From: Magicicada septendecula
Taxonomy: Eukaryota > Arthropoda > Insecta > Hemiptera > Cicadidae
DNA: 64,000 nt
Assembly (NCBI GenBank): GCA_034769895.1
Contig: CM068367.1
Coordinates: forward strand, 314,339,986-314,403,985
Direction: 5' to 3'
A program made the translations under genes and the position numbers. The notes below the pieces were generated by a model. The model ran no database searches, was not told the origin of the DNA, and was given only the letters and a program-made list of their open reading frames with translations. This document shows positions 27,498 through 39,700 of this stretch, in pieces; within the stretch, counting starts at the first letter, position 1, and every line of letters begins with the position of its first letter.

Positions 27498-30400
27498 TAT
27501 GTAAGAAATGCTAAGAAATAATACATTTTAATAAATAAATAATAAAGAGAATAAAAATAGTAAATGTAATTAAGAGTGAAGGAGGAAGAATAGTAAACCA
27601 AAGGTGATTATTAAATAAAAAATACAAACTAGACTGACAGACAAATGACATTGACCCAACCCCAGAGATTGGCCAGATAATAACCAAAATAAAGTGAAAC
27701 AAGATGGAAGTCAAGGAGAAGAAAAATGAAATTAAAAATGGAACAAACCAACTATAAAGAAAATAAAGTGAACCAAGGTGATAAAACACAGACAAATAGT
27801 GTAGAATAGGGAAGGGGGAGATGATACCATCAAATCTCATAAAGGAAACGAAACCAATGAATAAAAAATATAAAAAAGAAATATTAGTATTGTCTAAGTG
27901 ACAAATGTAATTCATAATAAATAAAAAACCGTTAAATAAAAATACACTAACCCACGAATTAGTAGTATATGTAAGAAATCTAGAAAAAGACATGAACTTA
28001 TTAGATATAAATAAAATTTGTAAAGATAGTGAGAAATATAATGAAAGTAACTAAGTGACAAAGAAAAATAATAATAGGGATTACCCACCAATAAACGCTT
28101 AAAATAAAAAGTTTAACATGTGATAATAGTGAAGGTGTAAATACCCCAAAATAATGAGTGTATCAGTGATAAACACCAATTAATTAAAGGTGAAAGTGAT
28201 GTGTGAAAAAGGATATTGTAAATGATAGTATGATTAAAAAGATAGTAATAGATAAGAAAACACTTAATAAATCAATGATGAAACAATAAATGATTTAAGA
28301 GTGATCTTATAAAAATTATATAGTTAAGGGTAATTAGAAATAGTATATAGAGTAGAGATAGATAAAGGATACGATATTATTCAGGGGAGAAAGCCCATGT
28401 AAGATAAACAGTTTGTGTTAACATGGAATGGAGAAAGGGATTAGTAAAGAATTAAGAAATTAAGAATGTAATTAATAAACATCCTATGTTATAAGGGAAA
28501 ATAAATAAGTAAGTTTGAAGGAAGTGATGATGTTTCTCACTCAAAATAATATTAAAAAAAAAAATGAAATGTATGTTAAACCAACCGTAACTAATAACTT
28601 GTAAAGAATTGTTTATTTTAATTTTATGGATAGGATATGGCTGAAGGAAGCTTACAGTCCACAGGCCTAATTGTTATATTTTAGGTATTAAGATATAGAA
28701 AATAATCTTGACACATAATCAGAACACAAACAAATTCAAGACACAACAAACACTAAACGAAGCAATTATAACAACAGAACAAAACACTTTGTAATAAAAT
28801 GAAATATAATTAGAATATGATAAGTAAAAATAATCAATGGCTACTTAGGCCTAGGAAATGTATAACTGTCAATAACAAATAATTGCAAATTGTAAAAAAC
28901 AACCAGGAAATTAATAAATTCAAGGCGAGTAAATAGCCGAGAATAATTTGTAAATCAGTTTAAAGGAAAAATATTAGAATAAGAACTTAATTTAAAGGAG
29001 AAATGTAAATACCAAATATTAACATAAATGTACAAACATTGATATTTCATAAAATCATACATTATGTGATACCAAATTAATCTTTGAAAGGAAATAATAA
29101 CAGTGGTGATAATATTTAATATGTAGGAAAGAGGACAGAAGAATATAATCAATAAGAAGATATACAGCTATTTTGAATAAAAATTCAAATTTGATAACAA
29201 TAGTCTACTTCAGAATTAACCAATCAGGATTAATTGGTTACTATGACAACAGTCGTTTGGTTACTAATTTACCGTTAGATTTCTTTACTCGTAATAGACG
29301 CTCTTGTTGAATAGACGCCAGTTTTTGAACGATCAAAATTGTTAATTAAAACGTCAAAATATCAAACGAAATTACTAGCAAGTGAACACCGAGGAAGCAG
29401 ACGATGGCTGAAACCATTTAACTGATGTCGAAGCCGAATTAAAGAAAAAAGAAAATAATATATTGCCGATTAACTAGAAAAAGATGCCCGAAGCCCCGAA
29501 CCATTCAAAATTAAATATGATTGCAGCCTAATTCATTATTACCAGATCAAATGAGTTCATCCAGTCTACTGAAGTGTTAAGTATCTATTAAATTACCCAA
29601 ATTTCCGAATAAACTCACGTTAATTATTTCTCGCTGAAAGCTGAACTCTCACTAAACTGCACATAATTACTTTCAAAGATTAAATTAAAAAACTAAGACA
29701 CTGAAAATTTATCAACTGGCAAAGTTAACCTGTCATTAGTTAGCGATATCTTGTAATACTTTTACTACACTCCAATAAACAAATTATAACTACACAGTAT
29801 ATTATTTAAGTTTAACTGATGTAAGGGTGTGTATTTTTATTGTTGTAAACATTAATAATCCTTTTAACGCAATCTCAAGAACCCGAGACGATCGAACAAT
29901 AATAATTTTGTGTATAATTTCAACAGACGCCATTACTGAAAGTCTGTTGTTAAGTTCAGAGATCGATTTGTCAAACCCCAGAGACGTGTCTCATATAATC
30001 TACCGGTGCAATTGTATTACAAAAGAGAACATAATTTGTATTAACTGAATAATTAATCGTTAACAAAAAATAAATAAGTACTGAGTGTAACCACTGTGTT
30101 ATATTTCATTAGGAGGTGGATAATAATTTGTGTACATTTTAGCAGATAGGTAGTATTGACGACAAGCAATCGCACAGCCAACGCAACGAACTACTGGCCG
30201 ATCCAGACGGCCAAGACAGGCAGGAACAAATTGAATTCTTCAAACCGTCTGAGCTGCGCTTGTCATACAAACTTAAATTTTTTAATTGTTTTAATAAAAC
30301 AATTTGGCGCCACCCGGGATTTTCACAACCCTAGTGAACAACAGGTAAGAACATCGAGACCTGGTTATTCGTACGTTCGCAATGGACGAAATCTGCGTAA

Positions 30401-30499
30401 GTTACGTTCTAAAGTGACGACGTATATAGAGAAGACACGTTACACCCATTATACTCATACACGTTTAAGACCAGATGGACATTCGTCCTGTAACAATAT
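27498..30499 (+). mobile_element. Diverged LTR related to family 1 (probable solo LTR)
   Basis: This stretch runs parallel to the family 1 LTR but is clearly diverged. Shared islands in the same order include the TACCCCAAA block near 28140, CAGTGGTGATAATATTTA near 29100, CCAGACGGC near 30206, TTTTAATTGTTTT followed by AATTTGGCGCC near 30290, and ACAGGTAAG near 30342. It has no primer-binding site or gag at its right end and no pol remnant at its left end, so a solo LTR is likely. Both edges are estimates: the left TGTAAG by matching family 1, the right by CTGTAACA at about 30499. It is older than the array on divergence. Confidence 0.55.
27511..27993 (-). other. Antisense hydrophobic open frame in the diverged LTR
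   Basis: 160 codons on the minus strand, rich in Phe, Leu, Ile and Ser, at the position that matches the antisense frame of the family 1 LTR. No family recognised; it could simply reflect A-rich plus-strand composition. Confidence 0.25.
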
Positions 30500-31597
30500 A
30501 TATATAACCCTATTACTGTCTTTTAAAAATACAACTTTTAAATTGTTTTAATTGTTTAATCACAGGTTCTTCGATGACAAGAAGGATCTGTGTTGATTGA
30601 ACCTATTCCCCTGCCACATTTGCTAGGTGCTTACAAAGTAATCATGGTAAATGCCAATGACTGTTAGGTCATCCTTTGACCTTTAATGATATTCAAGCAT
30701 TGTGATTTGATGAGGCCTATCTTGTGATTTGATCACATTGAGCACTGTAAGAGTCAGCCACTGGCTCTTCATAATTTAAAAAAAAAAAAGTCCCATAAAC
30801 TGAGATTTAGCCCTTTCATTTTATAATGTACAATTGAGATTTTAGACAAATAATATTTTACATGTTTAGCTTGATATTCGAAAAACTAATTTTAACACAA
30901 ACATACTGATTATATTGACAATTATTTATCCAACACTAATTTTTATTTTATTCCCATAATATCCATTTTGCAGGTTTCTATATTTGATTCTTAGACTTCA
31001 AAAAAGGATGGCAGCAGAAGGAAAAGAAGAATAAAATAGAAATGGTGGAGGAAGAAGCAGATGATAAAAACAGTTGAAGATGAAAAAGAAAACAATAGAT
31101 AAAGAAGGAGAAAAGAATAGAAGAAAAGATAGGAAAAGGACCACTCCTTCCTTGGCGGTTCAAATGTCGAATGTTGGGAACTTCAAAAGGAGATGTGATG
31201 GGAACTCGGTAACCATTTCGTCTTTGGTTGGCTTCAGCTACCTTGAGCTTCTGTGGCAGTTCTGTGACTTCAAGATGGGATACAATGGGATCTCACTCCT
31301 GCTCCAACCAACTCTTTATCATAATCTTGCCAGTCAGTCATATATGAATGGGATGGGGAGGGGCAGTTTATGCCATCTTCAATCAGTACAAACCAGAGAT
31401 TTAGCAAGGCTGTATAAATTAACTTCTTTAGTGAGGCCTTATTGGATCTTGTGAATTAACTTTTTAACTTCGCCTACTATATACTACTTTACTAATAAGA
31501 TTACTTTAATCCGGTTATTTGAAATTTAGGGCTCTTTGTGCTAAATTTTATTAGAAAATGTTTTAACTTGGAAGCATATTAGCTTTAATCTGAGATA
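30500..31597. other. Unassigned stretch with short open frames and an A-tract
   Basis: No recognised gene. A run of about 12 A at 30779-30790 follows a GTGATTTGAT direct repeat and could be the tail of an old retroposed copy. From about 30975 (after TTTTGCAG, an acceptor-like site on the plus strand) to 31455 the base composition rises. Overlapping open frames exist on both strands: a 126-codon plus frame from 31074, and minus frames containing EVPNIRHLNRQGRSGPF and DWQDYDKELVGAG. None was recognised; a decayed coding fragment is possible. Confidence 0.3.
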
Positions 31598-32924
31598 CAG
31601 GGTGGCACAGGGAAACGGGCAAATTTTAAATAATTAGAAAAAATGAAGGAACGTTACAAAACTTTATTTGAGGCTCAAAATATGTTCTACAAGACTGGAA
31701 ATTACATTAGGCATCACTTTTTAAAAATTATATCAGTTAAATGCTGCCCATTTGCCGTACACATTCAGTAAGTCGTTTCTATAGGTTTTGCATAGCGCGG
31801 CGCAATGTGTCACCTGGGATTTTGGTGATTTCCTCTTCAATCTGTGTCTTGAGCTGAGCAAGGGTTCTTGGTCTAGTCTGGTACACGATGCTCTTCAGAT
31901 GTCCCCATAAAAAGAAGTCACAGACTGAAAGGTCTGGAGATCGGGGCGGCCAAGCGATGTTAGCATTCCTTGAAATTATGCGATCCCTAAACAAATGTTG
32001 CCATAGACTGCTGCCATAGACTGTCTGGCAGTGTGTGAGGTGGCTCCATCCTGTTGAAACCAGGTGTGCTGAATGTCAAGATTTGGAAAAGTATGGAATC
32101 TTGGAGCCAAAACTGTCTCTAGCATGTTGACATAATGTTCAGCCGTCACAGTGACAGCAGTGCCTCGTTCATCTTCAAAAAAGTAAGGGCCTATCACCCT
32201 ATGACACGACACTACACACCATACGGTAACTTTAGTACTGTGTAATGGATGCTGGTGAAGCTGAGCAGGGTTTCCTTGAGCCCAGTAATCGAAGTTCTGC
32301 TTATTCACGTATCCACTTAAGTGAAAATGGGCTTCATCGGACATCCAAAGATTTTGAATGAAGTTAGCATTTTCATTGATTTTAGCCAACAATTGTTCAC
32401 AAATTTGCAGGCGCAATACACAATCATTAGGATTCAGTTGTTGCACAATCTGAAGTTTGTACGGATGAAATTGAAGTTCATGGAGTATTCTTTGAATGCT
32501 CCGACGTCCGAGCTGCAATGATGAGGCAATTTTTCGCACCGAACGACGAGGACTCCTTAAGATGGCAGCTCACATGGCATCAATGTTTTCTGGGGTACGT
32601 ACAGACCGTACACCCCCACTAAGGCTTTTTCTTCAAAGCTGAACCAGTCTCTTCAAAATTACGAACCCACGTTTCAATTGCGTGTAATGAATGAACTTGA
32701 CCGCGGGGCGGGATCTGATAGTGGCGCCGAAACTCTCATTGTGCAGCTGTCAAACTGTCACCATGTCGGTGAAACTCCCTTACGGCGACCGCACGCTCTG
32801 CACCGATCCACTGCTCCATGGTAACTAAATGTCCGTTACTGCTAGACAGATAGTTTCACTTCTGCTACATCTACAGGGCTGCCAACATCAACTTCAAATT
32901 TTCCCGTTTCTCTGCGCCACCCTG
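31598..32924 (-). mobile_element. Tc1/mariner-superfamily DNA transposon, decayed
   Basis: Terminal inverted repeats CAGGGTGGCACAGGGAAACG (left) and CAGGGTGGCGCAGAGAAACG (right, reverse complement) are flanked by TA on both sides, the target duplication of this superfamily. The 1327-base length and single minus-strand transposase fit the superfamily. It inserted about 1 kb right of the diverged LTR. Confidence 0.9.
31779..32819 (-). pseudogene. Tc1/mariner-superfamily transposase, broken
   Basis: The gene starts with MEQWIGAERAVAVREFHRHG at 32819. Helix-turn-helix segments follow (AIETWVRNFEETGSALKKK, then SVRKIASSLQLGRRSIQRIL) and then the catalytic domain with MSDEAHFHLSGYVNKQNF, TVWCVVS, IGPYFFED, WFQQDGATSHTA and PPRSPDLSVCDFFLWG. 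The three acidic catalytic positions (SDEA, QQDG, CDFF) are present. It is broken by several in-frame stops in the N-terminal third (for example after LTAAQ, and between LKKKP and WGC) and by a frameshift close to 31995, next to a 13-base near-tandem duplication (GCCATAGACTG twice). The enzyme family cuts and pastes DNA at TA sites. No activity is expected here. Confidence 0.85.
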
Positions 32925-33087
32925 TATAATGTAAAATGTCTATCAAAAAGTGCTTAATATTATTAATATTCTGCAACAGTAACTTGCAGATATCTTTTTG
33001 AACTTGATTTCAAGGACACAGATAACTAAACTAAGACAAGTGTCATCTACTAAGATTTGTATTTAAATTAATATCTCTTTTATTTTA

Positions 33088-33310
33088 CAGAAACTGATTT
33101 TCAATGACTACGTGACTTGTTCAGGTTTCTATTTCAATATGTTATAATGTCCTGTACATAATACTTTTGATACCACTATATTATATAATTTTTGTTTGAA
33201 TGCCCTCCAAAATATTATTTACTCTGTTCATTTGATTTATAATCTGTATTTAAATTTGATGTTAATAAATAGACTTGATTTATAACAAATCAAACAAGTC
33301 TTTTATTTCT
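33088..33310. promoter_or_regulatory. Convergent poly(A) signals with palindromic spacer
   Basis: On the plus strand AATAAA (33265-33270) and on the minus strand AATAAA (TTTATT at 33302-33307) face each other. The spacer is near-palindromic, GACTTGATTT pairing with AAATCAA..AGTC. A plus-strand acceptor-like TTTTATTTTACAG ends at about 33090. This reads as a shared 3' end of two converging transcripts, the minus one possibly being the dehydrogenase gene. Inference from motifs only. Confidence 0.35.
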
Positions 33311-34297
33311 TTATCATTAAATCAGTAAATAGTATACAATTTATCTTTAAGATGAAGTGCTTTTGTATAGAAAATAGGAATGGTTTTCAAACAAAAGTCA
33401 GTTTGGAAGGGACACATAAATACAGGTGTTTCATTCTAAAAGCCTGATCATCTGTAACAGAAGCCCAAAACTACAGATACACTGACAATTCAAGGGATAC
33501 TACAGATTCCAAACCAATTCAGTAACATCTAAACATAAATTTTTATAATAAAGTATAGAAACAATCTGCCACAATAAACAAACTTATGCTTACATAAGAC
33601 TAAAAAACACATTGTGAAGATGTTACACAGGATTCTTTTCTTAATAGGCCAATAAAATATAACATGTTAGTATTAGAATTTACACTACTGTCTCACTGTC
33701 ATAGCAAAATAGTTGTGCGTATTCTGTGACTTTTTATAGTAAACTTTCTTTTTCACCACATTTTAATTTATTATGTTCTAACATAACTAGGTAATTGAAA
33801 ACATTAAAAATGCAGTATTCGTTAGTCATTTACACATATTAAAAATATCTTGAAGCTATGGCATGCATTCAGTTTTTGAAGGTAACAACACAAAAAATTT
33901 GCTTATATTATTAATCTGACTTGATTAGCAACAGAATTTATGTGATAATTGATATGTATAAATTTAATAAAATATTTCTACATACTTTATTAAATCCACC
34001 CATCTGTTGCAACAGATTGTCCTATGACGTTGTTAAACACAACGTTCTCCTTAAGATTCAATGATGTGTTTTACAATTCTATGGCACAAAATATATTAAA
34101 ACTACAGTTTTGTGGGTGTACTGAGGACATCTGGCATATTAAATAGTTTGATAACACACTATTTGCTGTACCTATAAACTACTCCATGATTTAGGGAAAA
34201 TAAACAGTACATTCAGGTACAATTTTCATCAGTTACCATTGACAACAGATTACAAACATTCTTATGCATTTATAATTAAAATCGTTTTAGTTTAATA
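33311..34297. other. Non-coding stretch
   Basis: AT-rich, stops in all frames, no repeat edges or RNA gene seen. It could be 3' untranslated sequence of the minus-strand gene. Confidence 0.4.
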
Positions 34298-35632
34298 CGA
34301 GGGCTATTTGATTTTCAACCTCCAATAGACCAATAAACAGACACATGAATGACATCAATAATTTTATTATATACAAAAGTGTCATATATATGTAAACTAC
34401 TTTTCTACATAGTCACCACCATTGTTGAGGCACTTATCATAGTGAGGCACCAACTTTTCTATGCCCACGTTGTAGAATGTTTGCTCCTGAGTAGTCAGCC
34501 AATCTGCCACACTGGACTTTAACTCATCATTGGAGTCAAACCGCTGCCCACCTAACCACTTTTTCAAGTCAGTGAACAAATGGTAGTCACTTGGTGCCAA
34601 GTCTGGGCTATAAGGTGGGTGATCAAGGACTTCCCAACCAAATTCATGAAGCAGGTTTTGTGTGAGTGCAGCTGCGTGAGGTCGTGCGTTGTCATGTAAG
34701 ATGACAACACCTGACGACAACATGCCTCGTCTTTTGTTCTTGATTGATGTTCTTAGTCATTTTAAAAGTTTCACAGTACATAGCTGCTGTGGTGGAAGTT
34801 CCCGGCTCCATAAACTTGATTAGCAAAATTCCCTTACAATCCCAAAAGACAGTAGCCATTAACCTTCTGTTGGTCAAAGTCTGCCTAAACTTTTTTGGTT
34901 TGCTACGCGAGTGTGTGTGCATTCACTGTTTTGATTGTTCCTTTGTTTCGAGATTAACAAAATGAATCCATGTCTCATCTCCTGTCACTATACTGTCTAA
35001 AAAACTTCGACCCTCTTTGTCATAACACTCCACAAACAATAACGATGCACCCATTCTTCGAGTCTTGTGGACATCTGTGAGTTGTTTGGGAACCCACTGA
35101 GCACACAGTTTCCTATACCCAAGCTTCTGAGTAAGAATATCATAAAGAGCAGACCTAGAAATTTCAGGAAAATCAGCATAAAGTTCAGTAATTGTGAAAC
35201 GACAGCGCTCTCGAACCATCCTGTCTACCCTTTCAACATCATCATCAGTAGCCACGGACTTTCTTCCTTGCCCTCCTTCATCATGAACATCAATTCGCCC
35301 TTCTTTAAATTTTTGACACCATTCCTGAACTGAACCATCACTCATCACATTTTCTCCATACACATTATACAACCTTCGATGAATTAATGCAGCACTATGA
35401 CCTTCAGCTTGAAGAAATCTGATAACAGACCGAATCTCATACTTGGAGGCAATTTCAATTGTAGTTGCCATAATTAAACTGTTGTCACCACAGTAATAGA
35501 CAAAATAACTATAACGCCAATGGTTACAGGTTAGAACAAAGCCTCAAAAACATTAATCAACAATCAGATTGTTGCTGTGACAACAAAACCAGGTTTTCTA
35601 ACTCACCAGATGTTGAAAAAAAATAGCCCTCA
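34298..35632 (-). mobile_element. mariner DNA transposon, decayed
   Basis: Terminal inverted repeats of about 26 bases (left CGAGGGCTATTTGATTTTCA, right reverse complement TGAGGGCTATTTTTTTTCA) with TA at each flank. The 1335-base element carries one minus-strand transposase gene, as in typical mariners. It lies between the last visible dehydrogenase exon and the convergent poly(A) site. Confidence 0.92.
34397..35471 (-). pseudogene. mariner transposase, broken
   Basis: N-terminal helix-turn-helix region (MATTIEIASKYEIRSVIRFL; VQEWCQKFKEGRIDVHDEG), then catalytic motifs IVTGDETWIH, VILHDNARPHAAA and YSPDLAPSDYHLF, giving the three Asp of the DD34D mariner catalytic triad. About 358 codons span the gene, close to the usual ~345. 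It is broken by an in-frame stop at 34923-34925 (a TGA where relatives have Trp) and by a frameshift in the stretch 34750-34775. Old, inactive copy. Confidence 0.9.
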
Positions 35633-36538
35633 TATGTTTCGAACATCACTTTATCATGTTACAATTAATATAATTTAAGCATAATTTCAATTCATATATT
35701 ATACCCATTAAACTTGAACAATGAGTTATTGTTCTTGAATGTGCGTACTGACTTTTAATAAAAAGCAAAATTAGAAGGTAATTTACCATCGTATTTAAAT
35801 TTTGGTTATAAGATAGGTTTCCACTGGCTCTTTTGAAAGCTGAAATATTTGATTCCTACTCAGCTTCACCAAAATATTTACCCACCACATGTCACTGTAT
35901 AAATTGAACAAAAACAGCCTGTACATGACTGCAGTGAGGTTTATACAAACACATAAGCAGATGTTTCGAACTCAACAAAGTGAAAATTTAAGTCCTTGAT
36001 ATATAAGACATCCATTCAAGATATGGAGAACTTTAATCTTTCTTTAAAATTATGATTTTATGATTGCCAAATTCATAAACTATCAGAACCAATAAACCCT
36101 TAGAAACAAATACTTAAAGGCAATGGTTCTGATTGATTCTGGGGCAGGCTTAGCCAAGACAATCACCATTTATACAATCACAGTTCATACGCAGATAACA
36201 TTCCATGAGTTGTATGTTTGATCCTATTCTGATTAACAAAATGTTTCCACAAAATTACAAAGAGTAGTCGTTTTCATATTTTAGAGTTTCTTCTGTGTTT
36301 TTCTTATTTCAAATACGCAGTTACACAATTATTATGTTCAGTAACCCAGCCTTTTCAGTTACAAATGTAGTACCCCTTACTTCAAAATAGTCACTAAACT
36401 AAAAGTTGTTACAATAAAACAGGAAATAAAAACAGTGGCTATTACAATATCTTATTCTACTTTTTATAGAACCTTATATCATTTTTAAATATAAAATTAC
36501 AAAATATTATTTTACTACCACAAAATTTCACAATTTAC
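35633..36538. other. Non-coding stretch downstream of the last visible dehydrogenase exon
   Basis: No exon with the LHPG-type motif expected next in the gene is found here on the minus strand. Probably intron or 3' flank. Confidence 0.4.
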
Positions 36539-36754
36539 CTTCCAAAATGCATGCCAGTTTATTAGAAAACAAATTTAGTGCCAGCTTTGTCTGTCCATAT
36601 ATAGAAAATTGATCTTTATCAGTAGCTGTATACAAAAAATCATGAACATTAAAGGCCTGTGGAAATCTGTGAGCTTCAGAGCTTACATTGACTATTTTAG
36701 ATGGTGCGTCAGCCTTCAAAGCATCAAGCAGCAAATATGTCAAGAAAAAGGGTC
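36539..36754 (-). CDS. SDR gene, catalytic exon
   Basis: 216 bases between TTTTCAG and GTAAAT. It encodes PFFLTYLLLDALK, KIVNVSSEAHRF and the active-site YGQTKLALNLF, ending at CILEG where relatives continue with a V(T)VxxLHPG segment. Confidence 0.85.
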
Positions 36755-39700
36755 CTGAAAAATAACATTTCATTATTAATATAATAACAAAAGAACATAC
36801 AATATTAGTGATTTTAATGTTACAATATTAGGTAGGGGGGAAAGAAAGAGAAAGATTATTGTGTATACATGTTGAAAATTCTTATGACTGGTTCAATTAT
36901 TCAAGAACAATGTCTACAGTAAATAGAAGTTAAAAAACAACTTATTCAGTACAATTACAGGGTGAACTACTTTGTGTTTATAGGTAATTGTTTACATATT
37001 ATTTGGCAATCAGGAAAATGTAATGGTGTTATCTACAAGACAAAATAGTATATTTACATATTTTCCTCATTTTTACACATCTGCGTGACCACACTTTATC
37101 AAACCGTACATTCCTTTCAAATAAAAAAAACTCCTCTGTTTACTAGCAGAGCCAGTTACGAATCATCTGTAGAAAGTTATCATATTTTCAGATGGAGGGG
37201 ATAGCTGAAAAAGAGGTGATTACAGGAGTAAAAGATCACAAAGAGGCTCAAAGATGGACAAAATGGATGGAGGAATATTGTGGAGATGGCCAACGCCTAA
37301 CAAAAGCTACACAGCCTATATTATTCATTGGGGGGGGGGGGATACATGTACACTATACTTATTCTTATTTTCTTCCAACCCAAAGTGCAAGTTTAAATCC
37401 TATCACAATCATTCTAATATTAAATTACAACTTAATTTCATAAAATAATGAATAACATGTTCATGTTAAAGCACACGTTGCTGGTGCATCCTTACGTTTG
37501 GAACAAGCTGTGGAGTTGTGTTCACCTCCCCACTAGACACAACTTAGAAAGAACATCCCCAGATGTTCTATAAGTCTTACTGTGACCATATAACTGGCAA
37601 TAGGTGCAGTGGATTATGAAGTTTTTTCCTCCAAGTGATGTAATTTGCATGTTACCTACAGACTTTAAATCATATATTTGTTTATTATTTGTTGCAGGTT
37701 CAAGATCAACAAAGAAGAGGGGGAGTGGTGTATAATATTCATTATATTTCGGTCTGTGTATTCTTTTTCTTTTAGTGCTTCTTTAATAAAGTGTACGCCG
37801 ATGCTAGTGTGAATGTTTCTTATGACAACTTGATATACTCGCTGTTCTTTAATTTGATAAGTATCATAATTTCTTCATCCTTGGGGTGGTGGATTACTTT
37901 CCTATAAGAATCAGGTGTAAAATGTTGCTTTCACTGTATGATCATCGAAAGATTTAGTACTGTACTGTTCTGATTCTAAAATTTATGTGAGATTATTGAT
38001 CATTTCATTGTAATTGATGACAACATGAAGGTACACAGGAGGAGGCCTAGGTACTTTCAGCTGTGCCAAGACTTAAGCAGGTTGAAGGTCATTTGGGTCA
38101 TCAGTATGCAAAACTATGAATCTGTTGTGTTCATTAAGGTAAGTGTGTTTCAGATGCGTTTCCTAAAGACTGGCGACTTCTTTTTAATTTTTTCACTACC
38201 TGCCAGCTGTGAGGTCCGTGATGTGTGAAACTGACATTAACATTTCTGTCTAGCTGTTGACTCTTATAGGATTGAAGGGCACTTTGCAACATAGTTAATG
38301 GATGTAAAGTAGACTACATATTTGGGATTCCTGAGAGGGTCATAGGAACAGGTTCCATGTTTGTTGTCTAAGTTGGTTAATTATACTTCGTTATTATCAG
38401 TTATTACAACAGAAAGATAAACTGAAAGAAATGTGGACTTCCAGACCAGTAGTGTATGGCCTTGTCTTTATACTGTACAGATAAATGGTACAGACAACCG
38501 ACAAGCTGGAGACACTCAGTCTTACACGAACAAGCACACGCACACGCAGCGCTGGCTGACTGCATGGATTTAACCGAATTACAGATAAACCATCTGTTGT
38601 TATTATAGCAGTACTTACACGTGAAATTCTATTTAGTAATAAAGGTAGTGACAATGTAGAATAACCACACTGGGTTAGACAACCACGCTGATCAGCTGCT
38701 CATACAAGACTGATATGCTACATCTTGAAAACTAATATATACAGTTCTGTTTTAGCATCCAGAATCAACAAACTGGACACCTCCATTAGTAAAAACTTTC
38801 TTGAAAAAATCAATATTAAAATTAAAATCATGTCTTATTGATGCAATTTCTTATACCTCAGAAACTGAGGAAATTTTAAAAACAAAAAAATATAATCAAT
38901 TCTAGATTTACCTGAATGTCATTCAGAAGATTAGCAAATATAATTTCACACAAAACATTTCAAATGCTTTATATCTTACCTAAGTAATTAGTCTGAAGCG
39001 TCACACCAAAACCATCTTCAGTCAAATAGTCAACATTATAGAATACTCCTGCATTATTCACAACTGCGTACAATTTTAGCCCTAAAAAAAGTGTCAATGG
39101 TACAGTAATACTTATGATTGAATGTTACATGTTTATGTCAATATATTAACACACGAACACATAAACATCCTAATGAGATGAAAACAAAGACGGTTGTTAC
39201 TTATGTACATACACTTCAATGGGTGTCTCCTCTTATCTTACCTCCTGACTAACTAAGAGCATGAATACCCCCACTGATACTACAGTGTTCATGCATCACA
39301 GTTTCCAATTCATTGATGTTATTTGTTTATAGTGAAATGTCTTCAAAAAGAGTGACATTACATGACAGTCTATAAAAATTACTTATGGTGTAGTTTTTAC
39401 GCATTTGAAAATGTTGACCAAAAAATTAATGTACATTCTAGAGAGAAACAAGAGATGCTAGTAGAGACATCTTTACAAAACTATGCAAAATATACATAAC
39501 ACAGCTACTGCCAATCTAGGGACCCTGGGGCGGAGCAGACAATGACAAAGACGATGACAACGACAATGATATGGTGAGGATGATGCCGAAAGAGCTGTGT
39601 AGCATTCGCTACACAGGAAACTTAATTTAAAGATGGAATACAAAAATTTGTTCCATACTATGACAAAGAGCTTAATATTGATAGGAAGTATTTTATGGTA

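Noticed and set aside
35850-35890. Minus-strand GKYFGEAE, resembling the GKYF motif near the C-terminus of retinol dehydrogenases
   Set aside because: No acceptor site gives this frame, stops lie close on both sides, and the preceding LHPG-type exon is absent. Chance match or far-decayed remnant.
37192-37443. Plus-strand 83-codon frame with MEGIAEKEVITGVKDHKE
   Set aside because: Lies in an intron, runs through the G12 tract, and resembles no protein family.
38025-38228. 67-codon plus-strand frame
   Set aside because: Intronic, with no recognisable domain and no support from splice sites.
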